Shown here piece by piece: positions 1-8,367 of a DNA stretch of 32,388 nucleotides. Origin of the DNA: Paludibacter sp. GTDB lineage: Bacteria; Bacteroidota; Bacteroidia; Bacteroidales; Paludibacteraceae. Numbering within the stretch: position 1 is the first letter of the stretch; every line of letters starts with the position of its first letter. The DNA lies in contig JAFLKK010000004.1 of NCBI GenBank assembly GCA_019163375.1, positions 808,094 to 840,481 on the forward strand, written 5' to 3'. The notes below the pieces were generated by a model, which was not told the DNA's origin, searched no databases, and saw only the letters and a program-made list of their open reading frames with translations. Position numbers and translations under genes: made by a program.

Positions 1-1587
1 ACGATTAATGTGGTAAGTGTAAACGATGTCCCTGTAGCAGTCAATGATGTGGTAACTGCCATTAGAAACATACCGTCAACCGGTAGTGTGACAGCTAATG
101 ATACTCCAAGTGGTGACGGTGGCAATGTATGGTCGAAAACTACCAATCCTACACATGGAACGTTGGTATTCAATCCTGACGGAACGTATATCTATACACC
201 AAATAAGAACTACACCGGTCCGGATAGTTTTACCTATACTATTACTGATGCCGATGGTGATACATCAACTGCAACTGTAACGATCAATGTTGTAAGTTTT
301 GACGAAACTCCTGTAGTTCCTTTAGCTGTAAACGATGCAGTAAGTACCAACGAAAATACTCCACTTAACGACAGTGTATCGGGTAACGATACTCCAAGTG
401 GTGACGGCGGTAATGTATGGTCGAAAACTACCGATCCTACACATGGAAGTTTGGTATTCAATCCTGATGGAACATATACCTACACTCCGAATGCAAACTT
501 TAGCGGTACGGATAGTTTTACATATACTATCACTGATGGAGATGGAGACAAATCTACTGCAACAGTAACAATTACAGTTATAAGTGTAAACAATGTTCCT
601 ATAGCGGTCGCAGATAATGCTGTGACTAACGAACAAACTCCGGTAGCAGGTAGTGTAACAGCTAACGATACTCCAAGTGGTGACGGCGGTAATGTATGGT
701 CGAAAACTACCGATCCTACGCATGGAAGTTTGGTATTCAATCCTGATGGAACGTATACCTACACTCCGAATGCAAACTTTAGCGGTCCGGATAGTTTTAC
801 ATATACTATTACTGATGCAGATGGAGACAAATCAACAGCAACGGTTACAATAACAGTAATACCATTGCCCGAGATTATCAAATCTGCTACTACACCTGTT
901 AGAAATAACGATGGTACCTTTAATTGGCTGTATACACTCACTGTGGTAAATGATACAAACCACCCAATTGATTCGGTTCAGGTTCAAGATGATCTAGATG
1001 AAGTATTTAAGAGCAAGGGATGTACATACAAAGTAGTTAGTGCTGTAGGAAGTGGAAATCTAATTGCAAATGGCCTGTACAATGGTTCGAATGTAATTGA
1101 AACACTGACCGGATTTAAATCAATTGCTGCTAATACTAAAGACTCAATACAAATTGAGGTAAGAGTAGATACACATGGTCAACCTGAAGTTGTTACGGTG
1201 TTAAATCAAGCTTCGTTGTCTTGTAAAGTTCAGAATTTGACATATTTGTTCACTCAGAAATCAAATGTAGTTGAAACTCCGATACCTGTTGTCGATATAT
1301 TTATTCCGGATGGATTCTCTCCTAACGATGATAATATCAACGATAAATTTGAGATAACACACTCTCAAAATATTAAGATTGAGTTTGAGGTATATAACCG
1401 TTGGGGTAATTCGGTATATAGAAGTGCTGATTACAAAAATGATTGGGATGGAAGAGGAACCGGTAATTTCTTAGGACAAGAATTGCCAACGGGTACGTAT
1501 TATTGTATTTACAAAGCAATAGACACCACTACCAAGAATGTTGTAAGTAAGGGCATAAAATACATAACCTTACGTCGCAATTATTGA
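1..1587 (+). CDS. Surface adhesin with Ig/cadherin-like repeats and T9SS type B sorting domain (5' partial)
   Basis: The reading frame is open from base 1 without a signal peptide, so the gene begins upstream; 528 residues are visible. Three tandem Ig/cadherin-like (VCBS/Big_9-type) repeats of about 93-96 residues come first, each with the ND-TPSGDGGNVWSKTT-PTHG core and the FNPDGTYTYTPN and DSFTYTITDADGD strands. A DUF11-like conserved-repeat domain follows at about residues 290-420. The last ~95 residues are a gliding-motility-associated C-terminal domain (CHU_C/TIGR04131), with FIPDGFSPNDDNINDKFEI and the YNRWGNSVY and WDGRG motifs. By family knowledge this domain directs export through T9SS and surface attachment. 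The next two genes are a PorP/SprF protein and a PorE-like protein, the expected partners of a type B substrate. The ligand is unknown; a role in adhesion or motility is inferred. Confidence 0.9.
   Translation, partial: TINVVSVNDVPVAVNDVVTAIRNIPSTGSVTANDTPSGDGGNVWSKTTNPTHGTLVFNPDGTYIYTPNKNYTGPDSFTYTITDADGDTSTATVTINVVSFDETPVVPLAVNDAVSTNENTPLNDSVSGNDTPSGDGGNVWSKTTDPTHGSLVFNPDGTYTYTPNANFSGTDSFTYTITDGDGDKSTATVTITVISVNNVPIAVADNAVTNEQTPVAGSVTANDTPSGDGGNVWSKTTDPTHGSLVFNPDGTYTYTPNANFSGPDSFTYTITDADGDKSTATVTITVIPLPEIIKSATTPVRNNDGTFNWLYTLTVVNDTNHPIDSVQVQDDLDEVFKSKGCTYKVVSAVGSGNLIANGLYNGSNVIETLTGFKSIAANTKDSIQIEVRVDTHGQPEVVTVLNQASLSCKVQNLTYLFTQKSNVVETPIPVVDIFIPDGFSPNDDNINDKFEITHSQNIKIEFEVYNRWGNSVYRSADYKNDWDGRGTGNFLGQELPTGTYYCIYKAIDTTTKNVVSKGIKYITLRRNY
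97..837 (+). repeat. Three tandem near-identical repeat blocks inside the adhesin gene
   Basis: Blocks beginning at 97, 385 and 664 (periods of 288 and 279 bases) encode the Ig-like repeats. Copies 2 and 3 are nearly identical at DNA level for about 170 bases, not only at protein level. Such identity suggests recent duplication or gene conversion and would allow copy number to change. More copies probably lie upstream of the window. Confidence 0.85.
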
Positions 1588-1605
1588 TGTTCAAAAAATG
1601 ATTCT

Positions 1606-1651
1606 CCAATCTCACAACAGCTCGTTGTGAACTGTGTGAGATTGGATTTTT
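1606..1651 (+). terminator. Rho-independent terminator after the adhesin gene
   Basis: CCAATCTCACA (1606-1616) pairs perfectly with TGTGAGATTGG (1635-1645) and is followed by ATTTTT. It lies 18 bases after the adhesin stop and 54 bases before the PorP/SprF start, so it may partly uncouple the adhesin from the two downstream genes. Confidence 0.75.
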
Positions 1652-1705
1652 ATAACCGATTATATACAGTTATATGAAATTACAAACCTATTAAATCCTA
1701 ATGTA

Positions 1706-2665
1706 ATGTTACAAAAATTTATTTTAGGCTTCAAAAATAAGCCATTCCACTATAAAGCTCAGTTGCTGATTTGTTTTTGTTTATTTGTTGCAAGCAACTC
1801 GCTCAAGGCACAACAAGAACCCATGTATTCCCAATACATGTTCAATCTATTGCACATTAACCCTGCGTATGCAGGAAATCGTACGGTCGACAATGTTACC
1901 TTAATGTATCGTAATCAGTGGCTGGGAGTCGATGGAGCACCTGTAACGGGAACACTATCCTGGGATCGACGAAAAGAAGAAAGCAATGTAGGTTACGGAT
2001 TGCAAATTTACAATGATCGCCTGGGTGTCGAAAAAACCAGTGGGCTTCAGGCCTTCTATTCCTATCGAATCCCATTTGACAGATCTTTTCTTTCATTCGG
2101 ATTGAGTGCAGGTGTTTTAAACTATCGAGCCGCTTTTTCACAAGTAACTACTACTCAAAATGGTGATCCATTATTTCAGGAAGATGTGTCGGCCATTCTT
2201 CCTACGGTTGGTATTGGCTTTTTATATGCCACAGAAAATTGGTATGCTGCCTTGTCTGTACCGGCTTTATTGAAAACGAAAGTAACTGCACATAACAATC
2301 AGATTACTACAGGTGCAAATAATCACTATTTTCTGACTACCGGTTATTTGTTTAAAGTTTCCCAAAGCTTTAAACTAAAACCATCCGTTATGCTAAAAGC
2401 CGTTACTGGTGCTCCTCTCGAATATGATTTCAACCTCAATGGCTGGATTCAGGATATCGTGGGAGTTGGTGTAAGTTACCGTACCGGAGATGCATTTGTT
2501 GGAATGTTTGAGTTGCAAATGACTCCTAATATTCGTATTGGCTACGCTTACGATTACCTTATCTCAAATTTAAAGAATTATAACAAGGGTACACACGAGC
2601 TCCTGTTGAGGTATGAGTTTCTCCCCGCTAAGTCTAAACGAATTTTATCACCTCGTTATTATTAA
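1706..2665 (+). CDS. PorP/SprF family type IX secretion outer-membrane protein
   Basis: The protein has 319 residues, usual for the family. A signal peptide is visible (hydrophobic stretch about residues 19-31, likely cleavage near LKA-QQEP at 35/36). It is followed by the family hallmark region EPMYSQYMFN-LLHINPAYAGNR and then alternating strands of a predicted outer-membrane barrel. PorP/SprF proteins help T9SS export or attach type B sorting-domain substrates, and specific paralogues often lie just downstream of their substrate gene, as here. The start at 1706 lies 5 bases after an out-of-frame ATG-TAA and gives the full signal peptide. The 33-base gap to the next gene suggests co-transcription. 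I take it as a substrate-dedicated paralogue, not necessarily the housekeeping PorP. Confidence 0.92.
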   Translation: MLQKFILGFKNKPFHYKAQLLICFCLFVASNSLKAQQEPMYSQYMFNLLHINPAYAGNRTVDNVTLMYRNQWLGVDGAPVTGTLSWDRRKEESNVGYGLQIYNDRLGVEKTSGLQAFYSYRIPFDRSFLSFGLSAGVLNYRAAFSQVTTTQNGDPLFQEDVSAILPTVGIGFLYATENWYAALSVPALLKTKVTAHNNQITTGANNHYFLTTGYLFKVSQSFKLKPSVMLKAVTGAPLEYDFNLNGWIQDIVGVGVSYRTGDAFVGMFELQMTPNIRIGYAYDYLISNLKNYNKGTHELLLRYEFLPAKSKRILSPRYY

Positions 2666-2698
2666 TACGTATTATTGATTACTAATGTAAATGAAATT

Positions 2699-4942
2699 AT
2701 GAATAAAAATATATGTAAACTAATCGAAATGGAACGACTGATAATTAGAAGGTTGCACGTTGTAATATTTTTGTATGTCTTATTAATGAGTTCTGGTGCG
2801 TTTCATGCTCAGGCACAATCAGATCAACAAAGCTCTACAGGATTACTCAAAAAAGCAAATATTGCATATCGCGATTTGAAATTTGCTGTAGCCGCCGATT
2901 ATTATGAAACTTATTTGCAAAATATGCAAGGAAGTCAGGATACAGTTATTGCCAAATTAGCTGATTGCTATTTGCAAATGCGCGAATACGATCGTGCTTT
3001 AAGAGAATATAGAAAAATATATAATAATGGAGCAGTAGGTGAGACCCAACAGCAAAAACTCAAAATAGCCGAGTTGTTTGCCCGAAAGGGTGAATATCGG
3101 CAAGCTGCTGATTTATTGATTAAAGTCAAGGGATATAACACCAAAGCTCAAGCTTATGGGCAACCAAAAATGCTTGATGCAATGAAAAAGGATTCACTTA
3201 ATTGGAATCTCAGTTTCCTGAATATAAATACACCTGAAAGAGAATTTTCTCCATGTTTAGTTGGTAATACTCTCCTTTTTAGTAGTAATAAAGCTCTCCC
3301 TACTCGAAAAGATGCTTTTGGGTGGGACGGAAAAAACTATTCTCATTTATGGAAAATACCTGTTTCAAGTATTAGTGCTGTGCCGGTCGATCAAATGAAT
3401 GACAGTACGCTTACCAAGGTTCAAAAATCTCAGACAAAGGCAAGACAATTAGCCGAAGTCTATGAACAGGGTGATACCAAGCCAATGAATAGCGCCTTGG
3501 GATTATTGATCAATAAACCAACGATGAAAGGCGATCCGAATTCGATTGGTTCAATAGTGTCCGGTTTGGATAAAATAAAACTTAATGCAGGAGCCATCTC
3601 TGTGGATAAAAATAATAAGGTGTATTTTTCTTCGAATTATCCAAAAGCAGATAAAAAAGGGGTTAATCGTATCTGTTTGATGGAAGCAGAGTATTCATCA
3701 ACCGGAGTTTCTAAAATAAAGCAACTTCCTTTTGGAGACCCGAATTCATACTCGGTAATGCACCCGGCTGTAAACTCCGATGGAACCTTTATGGTGTGTA
3801 GTAGCGATATGCCTAATGGGCAAGGAGGGTACGACTTATATTATACAGAGCGCGATGATAGCAGTAAACCGTGGAGTAAACTCAATCCATTGAATGAAAG
3901 CATTAATACTGTTGGAAATGAAGTTTTTCCAACAATAACTACCAATGGCTATTTGTATTTTAGCAGCGATGCAATGCCGGGTCTTGGAGGTCTCGATATA
4001 TATCGTGTCTTGTTAAAAGATATTATAAATGGAAATGCTACTCCCGAACATTTGAGTTATCCCGTAAATAGTTCATCTGATGATTTTGGTTGGACACAAG
4101 ACAGTACGGCTGTCAGAGGTTATTTTACTTCCGACAGGGTAAATAGTAATGACAATTTATATTCCTTTTATTTTGAAATTAAAAAAATCAAAGGGAAATT
4201 GTATGTCGAAGGCTTCGTGTTCGATAAACAAACAGCTGAACCAATTGAAACAGCCACTGTATTCATGTTGAATAAAGCAGATAATAAGGTAACAGTAGCG
4301 AAGTCTGACAAAGATGGAAAATTCAGGTTCTCAATAAGCAATCAAGGAGAAGTAGTGATAAAAGCAATTAAGAAAGGTCATTCCGATGATTGTTTGAGTA
4401 TGACAACAACTGTTACAGTTCAGGATGAGGATATAATTCAAAAAACACCTCATGATTTATTACTGGACAAATATAAAATTGGGTACACCTGGAAACTGAA
4501 CAATATTCATTACGATTTTGATAAATCCTTTATCAGAAAGGATGCAAGACCAATTTTGGATAGTTTGGTAGAAATTTTAAATACTTATCCAATCAATGTT
4601 GAGTTGGGTTCGCACACCGATTCCCGGGGCTCGAACGCATATAATATAGCACTGGCTCAGCGACGTGCCGATGCTGCAGTGGCTTATTTGATTAATAGTG
4701 GAATTGACAGTCAACGCATCAAAGCCAAAGGTTATGGAGAAACACAGTTGTTGAACAAATGTTCGGATGGTGTTCCTTGCAGTAAAGAAGCTCATCAAGA
4801 AAATCGCCGGACGGAAGTAAAAGTGTTGAGTTTAAATATTCCACAACCGAAATCTCCTGAGTTGGATCTTGATAAATTCAAGGCTGGAGAAGTGGTTGAT
4901 AAAGATGAATTCCCCAATGGTTTCTTTGATAATTGCAAATGA
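2699..4942 (+). CDS. PorE-like protein: TPR, PD40 beta-propeller, carboxypeptidase-regulatory-like and OmpA domains
   Basis: Domain order in the 747-residue product is: signal peptide (core FLYVLLMSSGAFHAQA), TPR-like helices at about 45-140, WD40-like PD40 propeller blades at about 180-495 (for example NEVFPTITTNGYLYFSSD), a carboxypeptidase-regulatory-like beta domain at about 499-585, and an OmpA-type peptidoglycan-binding domain at about 597-708 with HTDSRGSNAYN and ENRRTEVKV. This is the architecture of Porphyromonas PorE (PG1058), which ties the T9SS to peptidoglycan. No lipobox is visible, unlike some PorE proteins. The longest frame opens at a TTG at 2675; ATG at 2699 or 2729 is more likely, and 2729 would shorten the n-region to MERLIIRR. 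It probably forms an operon with the PorP/SprF gene. Confidence 0.88.
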   Translation: MNKNICKLIEMERLIIRRLHVVIFLYVLLMSSGAFHAQAQSDQQSSTGLLKKANIAYRDLKFAVAADYYETYLQNMQGSQDTVIAKLADCYLQMREYDRALREYRKIYNNGAVGETQQQKLKIAELFARKGEYRQAADLLIKVKGYNTKAQAYGQPKMLDAMKKDSLNWNLSFLNINTPEREFSPCLVGNTLLFSSNKALPTRKDAFGWDGKNYSHLWKIPVSSISAVPVDQMNDSTLTKVQKSQTKARQLAEVYEQGDTKPMNSALGLLINKPTMKGDPNSIGSIVSGLDKIKLNAGAISVDKNNKVYFSSNYPKADKKGVNRICLMEAEYSSTGVSKIKQLPFGDPNSYSVMHPAVNSDGTFMVCSSDMPNGQGGYDLYYTERDDSSKPWSKLNPLNESINTVGNEVFPTITTNGYLYFSSDAMPGLGGLDIYRVLLKDIINGNATPEHLSYPVNSSSDDFGWTQDSTAVRGYFTSDRVNSNDNLYSFYFEIKKIKGKLYVEGFVFDKQTAEPIETATVFMLNKADNKVTVAKSDKDGKFRFSISNQGEVVIKAIKKGHSDDCLSMTTTVTVQDEDIIQKTPHDLLLDKYKIGYTWKLNNIHYDFDKSFIRKDARPILDSLVEILNTYPINVELGSHTDSRGSNAYNIALAQRRADAAVAYLINSGIDSQRIKAKGYGETQLLNKCSDGVPCSKEAHQENRRTEVKVLSLNIPQPKSPELDLDKFKAGEVVDKDEFPNGFFDNCK

Positions 4943-4955
4943 GATTAACATCCTG

Positions 4956-4988
4956 TTTATTTTAAAGATAGTGTATGATATATCTTTG
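4956..4988 (+). promoter_or_regulatory. Bacteroidota-type promoter candidate
   Basis: TTTA (4956-4959), 21 bases, then TATCTTTG (4981-4988) fit the TTTG-N19/21-TAnnTTTG consensus with one mismatch in the -33 box. The start would be near 4994. No gene lies between it and the hairpin at 5035-5079, so it may drive a short RNA. An AT-rich region can produce such a match by chance. Confidence 0.35.
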
Positions 4989-4993
4989 CAAAA

Positions 4994-5079
4994 ACAGTGA
5001 TAGTATTCTTATAGAATAAGGATGCTGAAGAATGAACTGCCCCCAAGAAGCAAAATAAGGAGCTTTTTGGGGGCAGTTT
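4994..5079 (+). ncRNA. Candidate small RNA, about 85 nt
   Basis: A promoter-like site upstream and a 17-bp hairpin at the end delimit a short transcript with no open frame. It contains the palindrome TATTCT-TAT-AGAATA (5004-5018). No known RNA family is recognised. The hairpin could equally be the terminator of the PorE-like gene with no separate RNA. Confidence 0.25.
5035..5079 (+). terminator. Strong stem-loop, probable terminator of the T9SS operon
   Basis: A 17-nt arm at 5035-5051 (AACTGCCCCCAAGAAGC) pairs with 5062-5078, with one G-U pair and a 10-nt loop. It lies 92 bases after the PorE-like stop codon. Only a short TTT follows, so termination efficiency is uncertain, though the GC-rich stem stands out in this AT-rich stretch. 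Confidence 0.6.
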
Positions 5080-5610
5080 AGATTGGGCAGGAATATTTAA
5101 CTATTTTTCTAAAAGTTTTTGTGTAGTAATTCGATCTGTATTGTAAGCCTACAAACTAAACATTATTACCAAATTGTAATGATTTCAGTTGATTCTGTTT
5201 CTATTAATTGTATAAATTGCAGAATTGTCGTGCATTTTTCTAGTTGGTCATAAATTTATATGTAGTAGTTTTTGTTCGGATTTTTGAAATTTTGCTTGTT
5301 GTAAAATCCTGCATGCTAATAGAATAGGTTTTTGTGGTAATTTTGTAGTCGTATTCTATATAATAAAATGAAAGTCATCTTTTGCGTAAATAAACAGCCA
5401 GATAACATTCGGATATAGTTTTAGATAATCATTCTACTACCGATAATGGCATGCTCTTTGTAAATGAAATTTCAATAAAAAGAAAAGTTGAGATGTTTTT
5501 TGCTTTGACTTTCCATGACTATTTATAGAAAATAAAATGTAATCTATAAAATATTATGAACGAATATGTTCAAGTGAAATAGATGTGGCTAAAATTTAAA
5601 TATTGATATT

Positions 5611-6501
5611 ATGCAACTTCATATACAGAATAATAGACTAATAGAACAAGATGTAATCCTTAATAATCAGTACTTGCTTTTAATCAGCATGGGTTTTTTT
5701 GCAAGTTTCATAAAGGATTTTATTTTTCAATATTACCAGTTGGCAGTTTTTGATTTTATTATCATGCTCAGTTGCATCTTGCATACTTTGATGCCCTATA
5801 AAGCTAAACTAAGCGATGATGGTAAACTTATTATTTATGGCGTAATATTATTATTTATGCTGTTTTTTTTGTTGCTTTTTAGACTTGAATCTACAATTCT
5901 GTTTTATATTCCCATGACTTTCTCGCTAGGCATATATTTCGACTTAAATAAAAATAAATTTGCGGTTATCTTACTTGCTCTGTTAATTGTAATATCAATA
6001 GTTCTATGCTACACCATAGATTCTCCGTCTTCAATGGGCGAATATGGTTCTGATTATAATAAATTTACTGATATTGTAAATGTTGTAAACTCTGTCCTGT
6101 TTTCATTATTTTCTATCTATATTATTGTTCAACGAAACCAATTGTTATTCTCATACCAGTTGGAATTTGATGAAAAGCTTAAGTCGAATGTAAAAACAAG
6201 TATTGAACCCAACGTTCTGAGTGAGCTTAATGAGTTGATATATAGTGATTATACTGTTTTTTATCTTCGATTTAAAGAAATGGATCCAATATTTATCCAT
6301 AAAATAGAGCTATTAGCCCCCAATTTAATAGCTGAAGAAATGAAAGTGGTTATTTTGATGTATATGAATTATTCAACGAAAGAAATAGCTAAAATAACTA
6401 ACTCAAGCTTCAATGCTATTCAGGCCAAAAAACACCGCATTAGAAGGAAGTTAAGTATCCCGTCTAGTGTAAATGTTATTGATTTCCTTAGAAGTTTATA
6501 G
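5611..6501 (+). CDS. Membrane-anchored LuxR-type helix-turn-helix regulator (first paralogue)
   Basis: The 296-residue protein has about six hydrophobic segments in its first 175 residues (near 20-38, 43-63, 72-92, 95-110, 117-136, 156-175). A cytoplasmic linker follows, then a C-terminal helix-turn-helix of about 60 residues: AEEMKVVILMYMNYSTKEIA, then a recognition-helix region ending RIRRKL. Bacteroidota have many regulators with this C-terminal module, usually behind TPR or sensor domains; an integral-membrane N-terminus suggests a one-component sensor at the inner membrane. The signal is unknown. The gene at 6584 is a clear paralogue with the same layout. Position after the T9SS trio suggests, but does not show, control of surface genes. 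The promoter is not clear. Confidence 0.75.
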   Translation: MQLHIQNNRLIEQDVILNNQYLLLISMGFFASFIKDFIFQYYQLAVFDFIIMLSCILHTLMPYKAKLSDDGKLIIYGVILLFMLFFLLLFRLESTILFYIPMTFSLGIYFDLNKNKFAVILLALLIVISIVLCYTIDSPSSMGEYGSDYNKFTDIVNVVNSVLFSLFSIYIIVQRNQLLFSYQLEFDEKLKSNVKTSIEPNVLSELNELIYSDYTVFYLRFKEMDPIFIHKIELLAPNLIAEEMKVVILMYMNYSTKEIAKITNSSFNAIQAKKHRIRRKLSIPSSVNVIDFLRSL

Positions 6502-6524
6502 TTCTCATTTTTTATTTTCAACTT

Positions 6525-6583
6525 CATTTTTTTTTTTTTTTTTTTTTTTTTTTCATTTTTTTTTTTTTTTTTTTTTTTTTTCT
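6525..6583 (+). repeat. Double poly-T tract (CA-T27, CA-T26) directly before a start codon
   Basis: Two units of CA followed by 27 T (6527-6553) and 26 T (6556-6581) lie in tandem, then CT and the ATG at 6584. Homopolymers this long are prone to length change in replication. The tract occupies the whole ribosome-binding region of the second regulator. No hairpin precedes it, so it is not a normal terminator U-tract. Exact length may be affected by sequencing error. Confidence 0.9.
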
Positions 6584-7495
6584 ATGCTGTCTGAAAAAGA
6601 TTTATTAAAATTAACTCAACAAGAAAAAAGCTTAATATACACTTTTACAATAATATTATCTGTTTTTTCTTTATTAACTTTATGTAAAGATTTTTATTAT
6701 AAATCTGTATTTTTAATCGCTCTTGACCTTGTTTGTTTTATTTCTTCACTGTATATGCTATTCATTTTACGCGTGAAGAGTAAAGTGTCACCTTTCGATT
6801 TAATTTTTGCATCAAGCATACTGCTGTCAATAGTACTGTTTCTGTATATGATCTATCTCCGGATGAATCTTGTTGTTTTATTCTTTTTCCCTAAATTGTT
6901 TGCAGTGGGATCATTCTTAAATTTCAGACAGGATTTTAAAAAACTTTTTGTTGTATTCTTGTTGGATTTTGCTTTAATTATTCTGTATTTTACTACAAAT
7001 ATTCATATTTCTGGAGACCTGACGGCGAATTCCGAATTTAGATATTTTTCCATGTTATTGTATATTGTTTTTTTTGTAGTCTTGATAATTTTTGGAATTT
7101 TCATTATTTACAAAAAAACAGCGTTATTATTACAATTCCAATCCTTCTATCAGCAAGCTATCGAAATTGTGGATAATAATGAGAGTAATGATAATATAGA
7201 TATTGATTGTCAAAATGAACTCAAAGACCTGATAAAGAGTGATTATTATTTGTTCTACGATCAATTTCAAGTGCATTATCCGGTATTTCTCAACAAAATA
7301 GCGAAATTGTATTCAAATTTTGTCCCGGAAGAAATGAAAGTGATAGCGTTGTTATATTTAAACTATTCAACTAAAGAGATATCTACGATTACCGATTCCA
7401 CACTAAGGTCTATTGAGTCAAAAAAATATAGAATCAGAAAGAAATTACATATTCCGTCAGATAAAGATATAAATATGTTTTTACATAATTTGTAA
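6584..7495 (+). CDS. Membrane-anchored LuxR-type helix-turn-helix regulator (second paralogue)
   Basis: The product has 303 residues from the ATG at 6584. The frame is open farther upstream, but that would translate the poly-T as phenylalanines and overlap the previous gene, so I reject the longer form. About six membrane segments lie in the first 180 residues. The C-terminal module PEEMKVIALLYLNYSTKEIS, then TDSTLRSIESKKYRIRKKL, matches the first paralogue closely, as does the preceding LIKSDYYLFYDQF segment. The two genes look like an old tandem duplication: same architecture, similar length, diverged membrane parts. They are 82 bases apart, nearly all T. A membrane-bound one-component transcription regulator is inferred; target and ligand are unknown. 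Confidence 0.75.
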   Translation: MLSEKDLLKLTQQEKSLIYTFTIILSVFSLLTLCKDFYYKSVFLIALDLVCFISSLYMLFILRVKSKVSPFDLIFASSILLSIVLFLYMIYLRMNLVVLFFFPKLFAVGSFLNFRQDFKKLFVVFLLDFALIILYFTTNIHISGDLTANSEFRYFSMLLYIVFFVVLIIFGIFIIYKKTALLLQFQSFYQQAIEIVDNNESNDNIDIDCQNELKDLIKSDYYLFYDQFQVHYPVFLNKIAKLYSNFVPEEMKVIALLYLNYSTKEISTITDSTLRSIESKKYRIRKKLHIPSDKDINMFLHNL

Positions 7496-7690
7496 ATCTT
7501 CTAACAATACCCCTCAATATTTTGCCAGCCAGGCATATTCTTTTATTCATCTTTGTTTTAAAGGAGGATGTATTTTTTTTACATCACTTTTTTATGCACA
7601 TAACATGTGATCAAATTAAGGTTTCTATTATCCCACTTATAACATTTAGTTTTTCAATTAGGAAGATCATACCGTTTGGCTTATCAAGAA

Positions 7691-7718
7691 CCAACACAAG
7701 CTGATAAGGTTGTGTTGG
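7691..7718. repeat. Inverted repeat of unknown role
   Basis: CCAACACAA (7691-7699) pairs perfectly with TTGTGTTGG (7710-7718) across a 10-nt loop. No T-run follows on either strand, so it does not look like a terminator. It could be an operator or an RNA element. Confidence 0.5.
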
Positions 7719-8286
7719 CGTCACATGATTCTATTACTGTATCATTTTAAAGCTAAGTTTTTCCTCTAATTTTTAAAAATAGATTTCTTGTTTTTTGATC
7801 TTTACAACAGCTATTCAACGATTTTAATTGCTTTGCAGCCTTGTTTTTAACAGAATGACTGTATGTGCATTATGTTGAATTCTTGCTATTCAAAGTATTT
7901 CTTTTGCATACTGATGGTCTTTATAGCTTCGAGATCATAAAATAGCTCTATATACGTGTAAATATTTTTTTCTTTCCAATCTTCCACCCATATAAGCATT
8001 CAAAAGACCCCAATATGAATAACCGATTTTGCAACTGTTGATAGCAATAGAAGATTCAGGCAGCAGATGATGAATAAATCAGGTTAAATATGGATGAAGG
8101 CTAAATTTGTAATTACTACTTTGATTTATGTGCCATAAATGCAATAACAGACAAGACAATTTTATTCCCGAGCTCACGTCATTCGGTAAATGTTGCTTAA
8201 GATACAACAATCAGATATTTCAATAATTGACCTGAATAGAACAAAATGGTATTTTGGAGGAATTATTTCAACTTTTTTTATCGAAT

Positions 8287-8331
8287 AGACATACACATCT
8301 ACGCACGAGTAGATGTGTATGTCTTTTTTTT
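8287..8331 (+). terminator. Perfect 16-bp rho-independent terminator with no obvious gene upstream
   Basis: AGACATACACATCTAC (8287-8302) pairs perfectly with GTAGATGTGTATGTCT (8309-8324) over a 6-nt loop, and T8 (8324-8331) follows. The nearest plus-strand gene ends about 790 bases earlier, so it ends either a long 3' region or an unrecognised transcript. Confidence 0.85.
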
Positions 8332-8361
8332 GCAATATATATTGATAATTAGATACTTTTG
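8329..8361 (+). promoter_or_regulatory. Consensus Bacteroidota promoter
   Basis: TTTG (8329-8332), 21 bases, then TACTTTTG (8354-8361) match TTTG-N19/21-TAnnTTTG exactly. It begins inside the T-run of the preceding terminator, a compact arrangement for separate transcription units. Predicted start is near 8368, which gives a leader of about 265 nt before the gene at 8635. Confidence 0.65.
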
Positions 8362-8367
8362 CGTCGA

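Larger units (their letters stand above)
4943..5610. other. 668-base AT-rich intergenic region
   Basis: It holds a promoter-like pair (4956-4988), a small palindrome (5004-5018) and a strong hairpin (5035-5079). From about 5080 to 5610 I see only AT-rich sequence, with an isolated TAATTTTG box at 5338-5345 lacking a good -33 partner. No coding frame is convincing. Confidence 0.7.

Noticed and set aside
6473-6583. N-terminal extension of the second regulator through the poly-T tract
   Set aside because: It would encode a run of phenylalanines, overlap the previous gene and start at a non-ATG codon; the ATG at 6584 fits the paralogue's length.
7567-7585. GATGTA/TACATC inverted repeat as terminator of the second regulator
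   Set aside because: Only 6 bp, with the T-run in the loop; too weak to call.
7522-7704. Sixty-residue plus-strand frame
   Set aside because: Phenylalanine/isoleucine-rich composition as expected from AT-rich non-coding DNA, with no recognisable motif.
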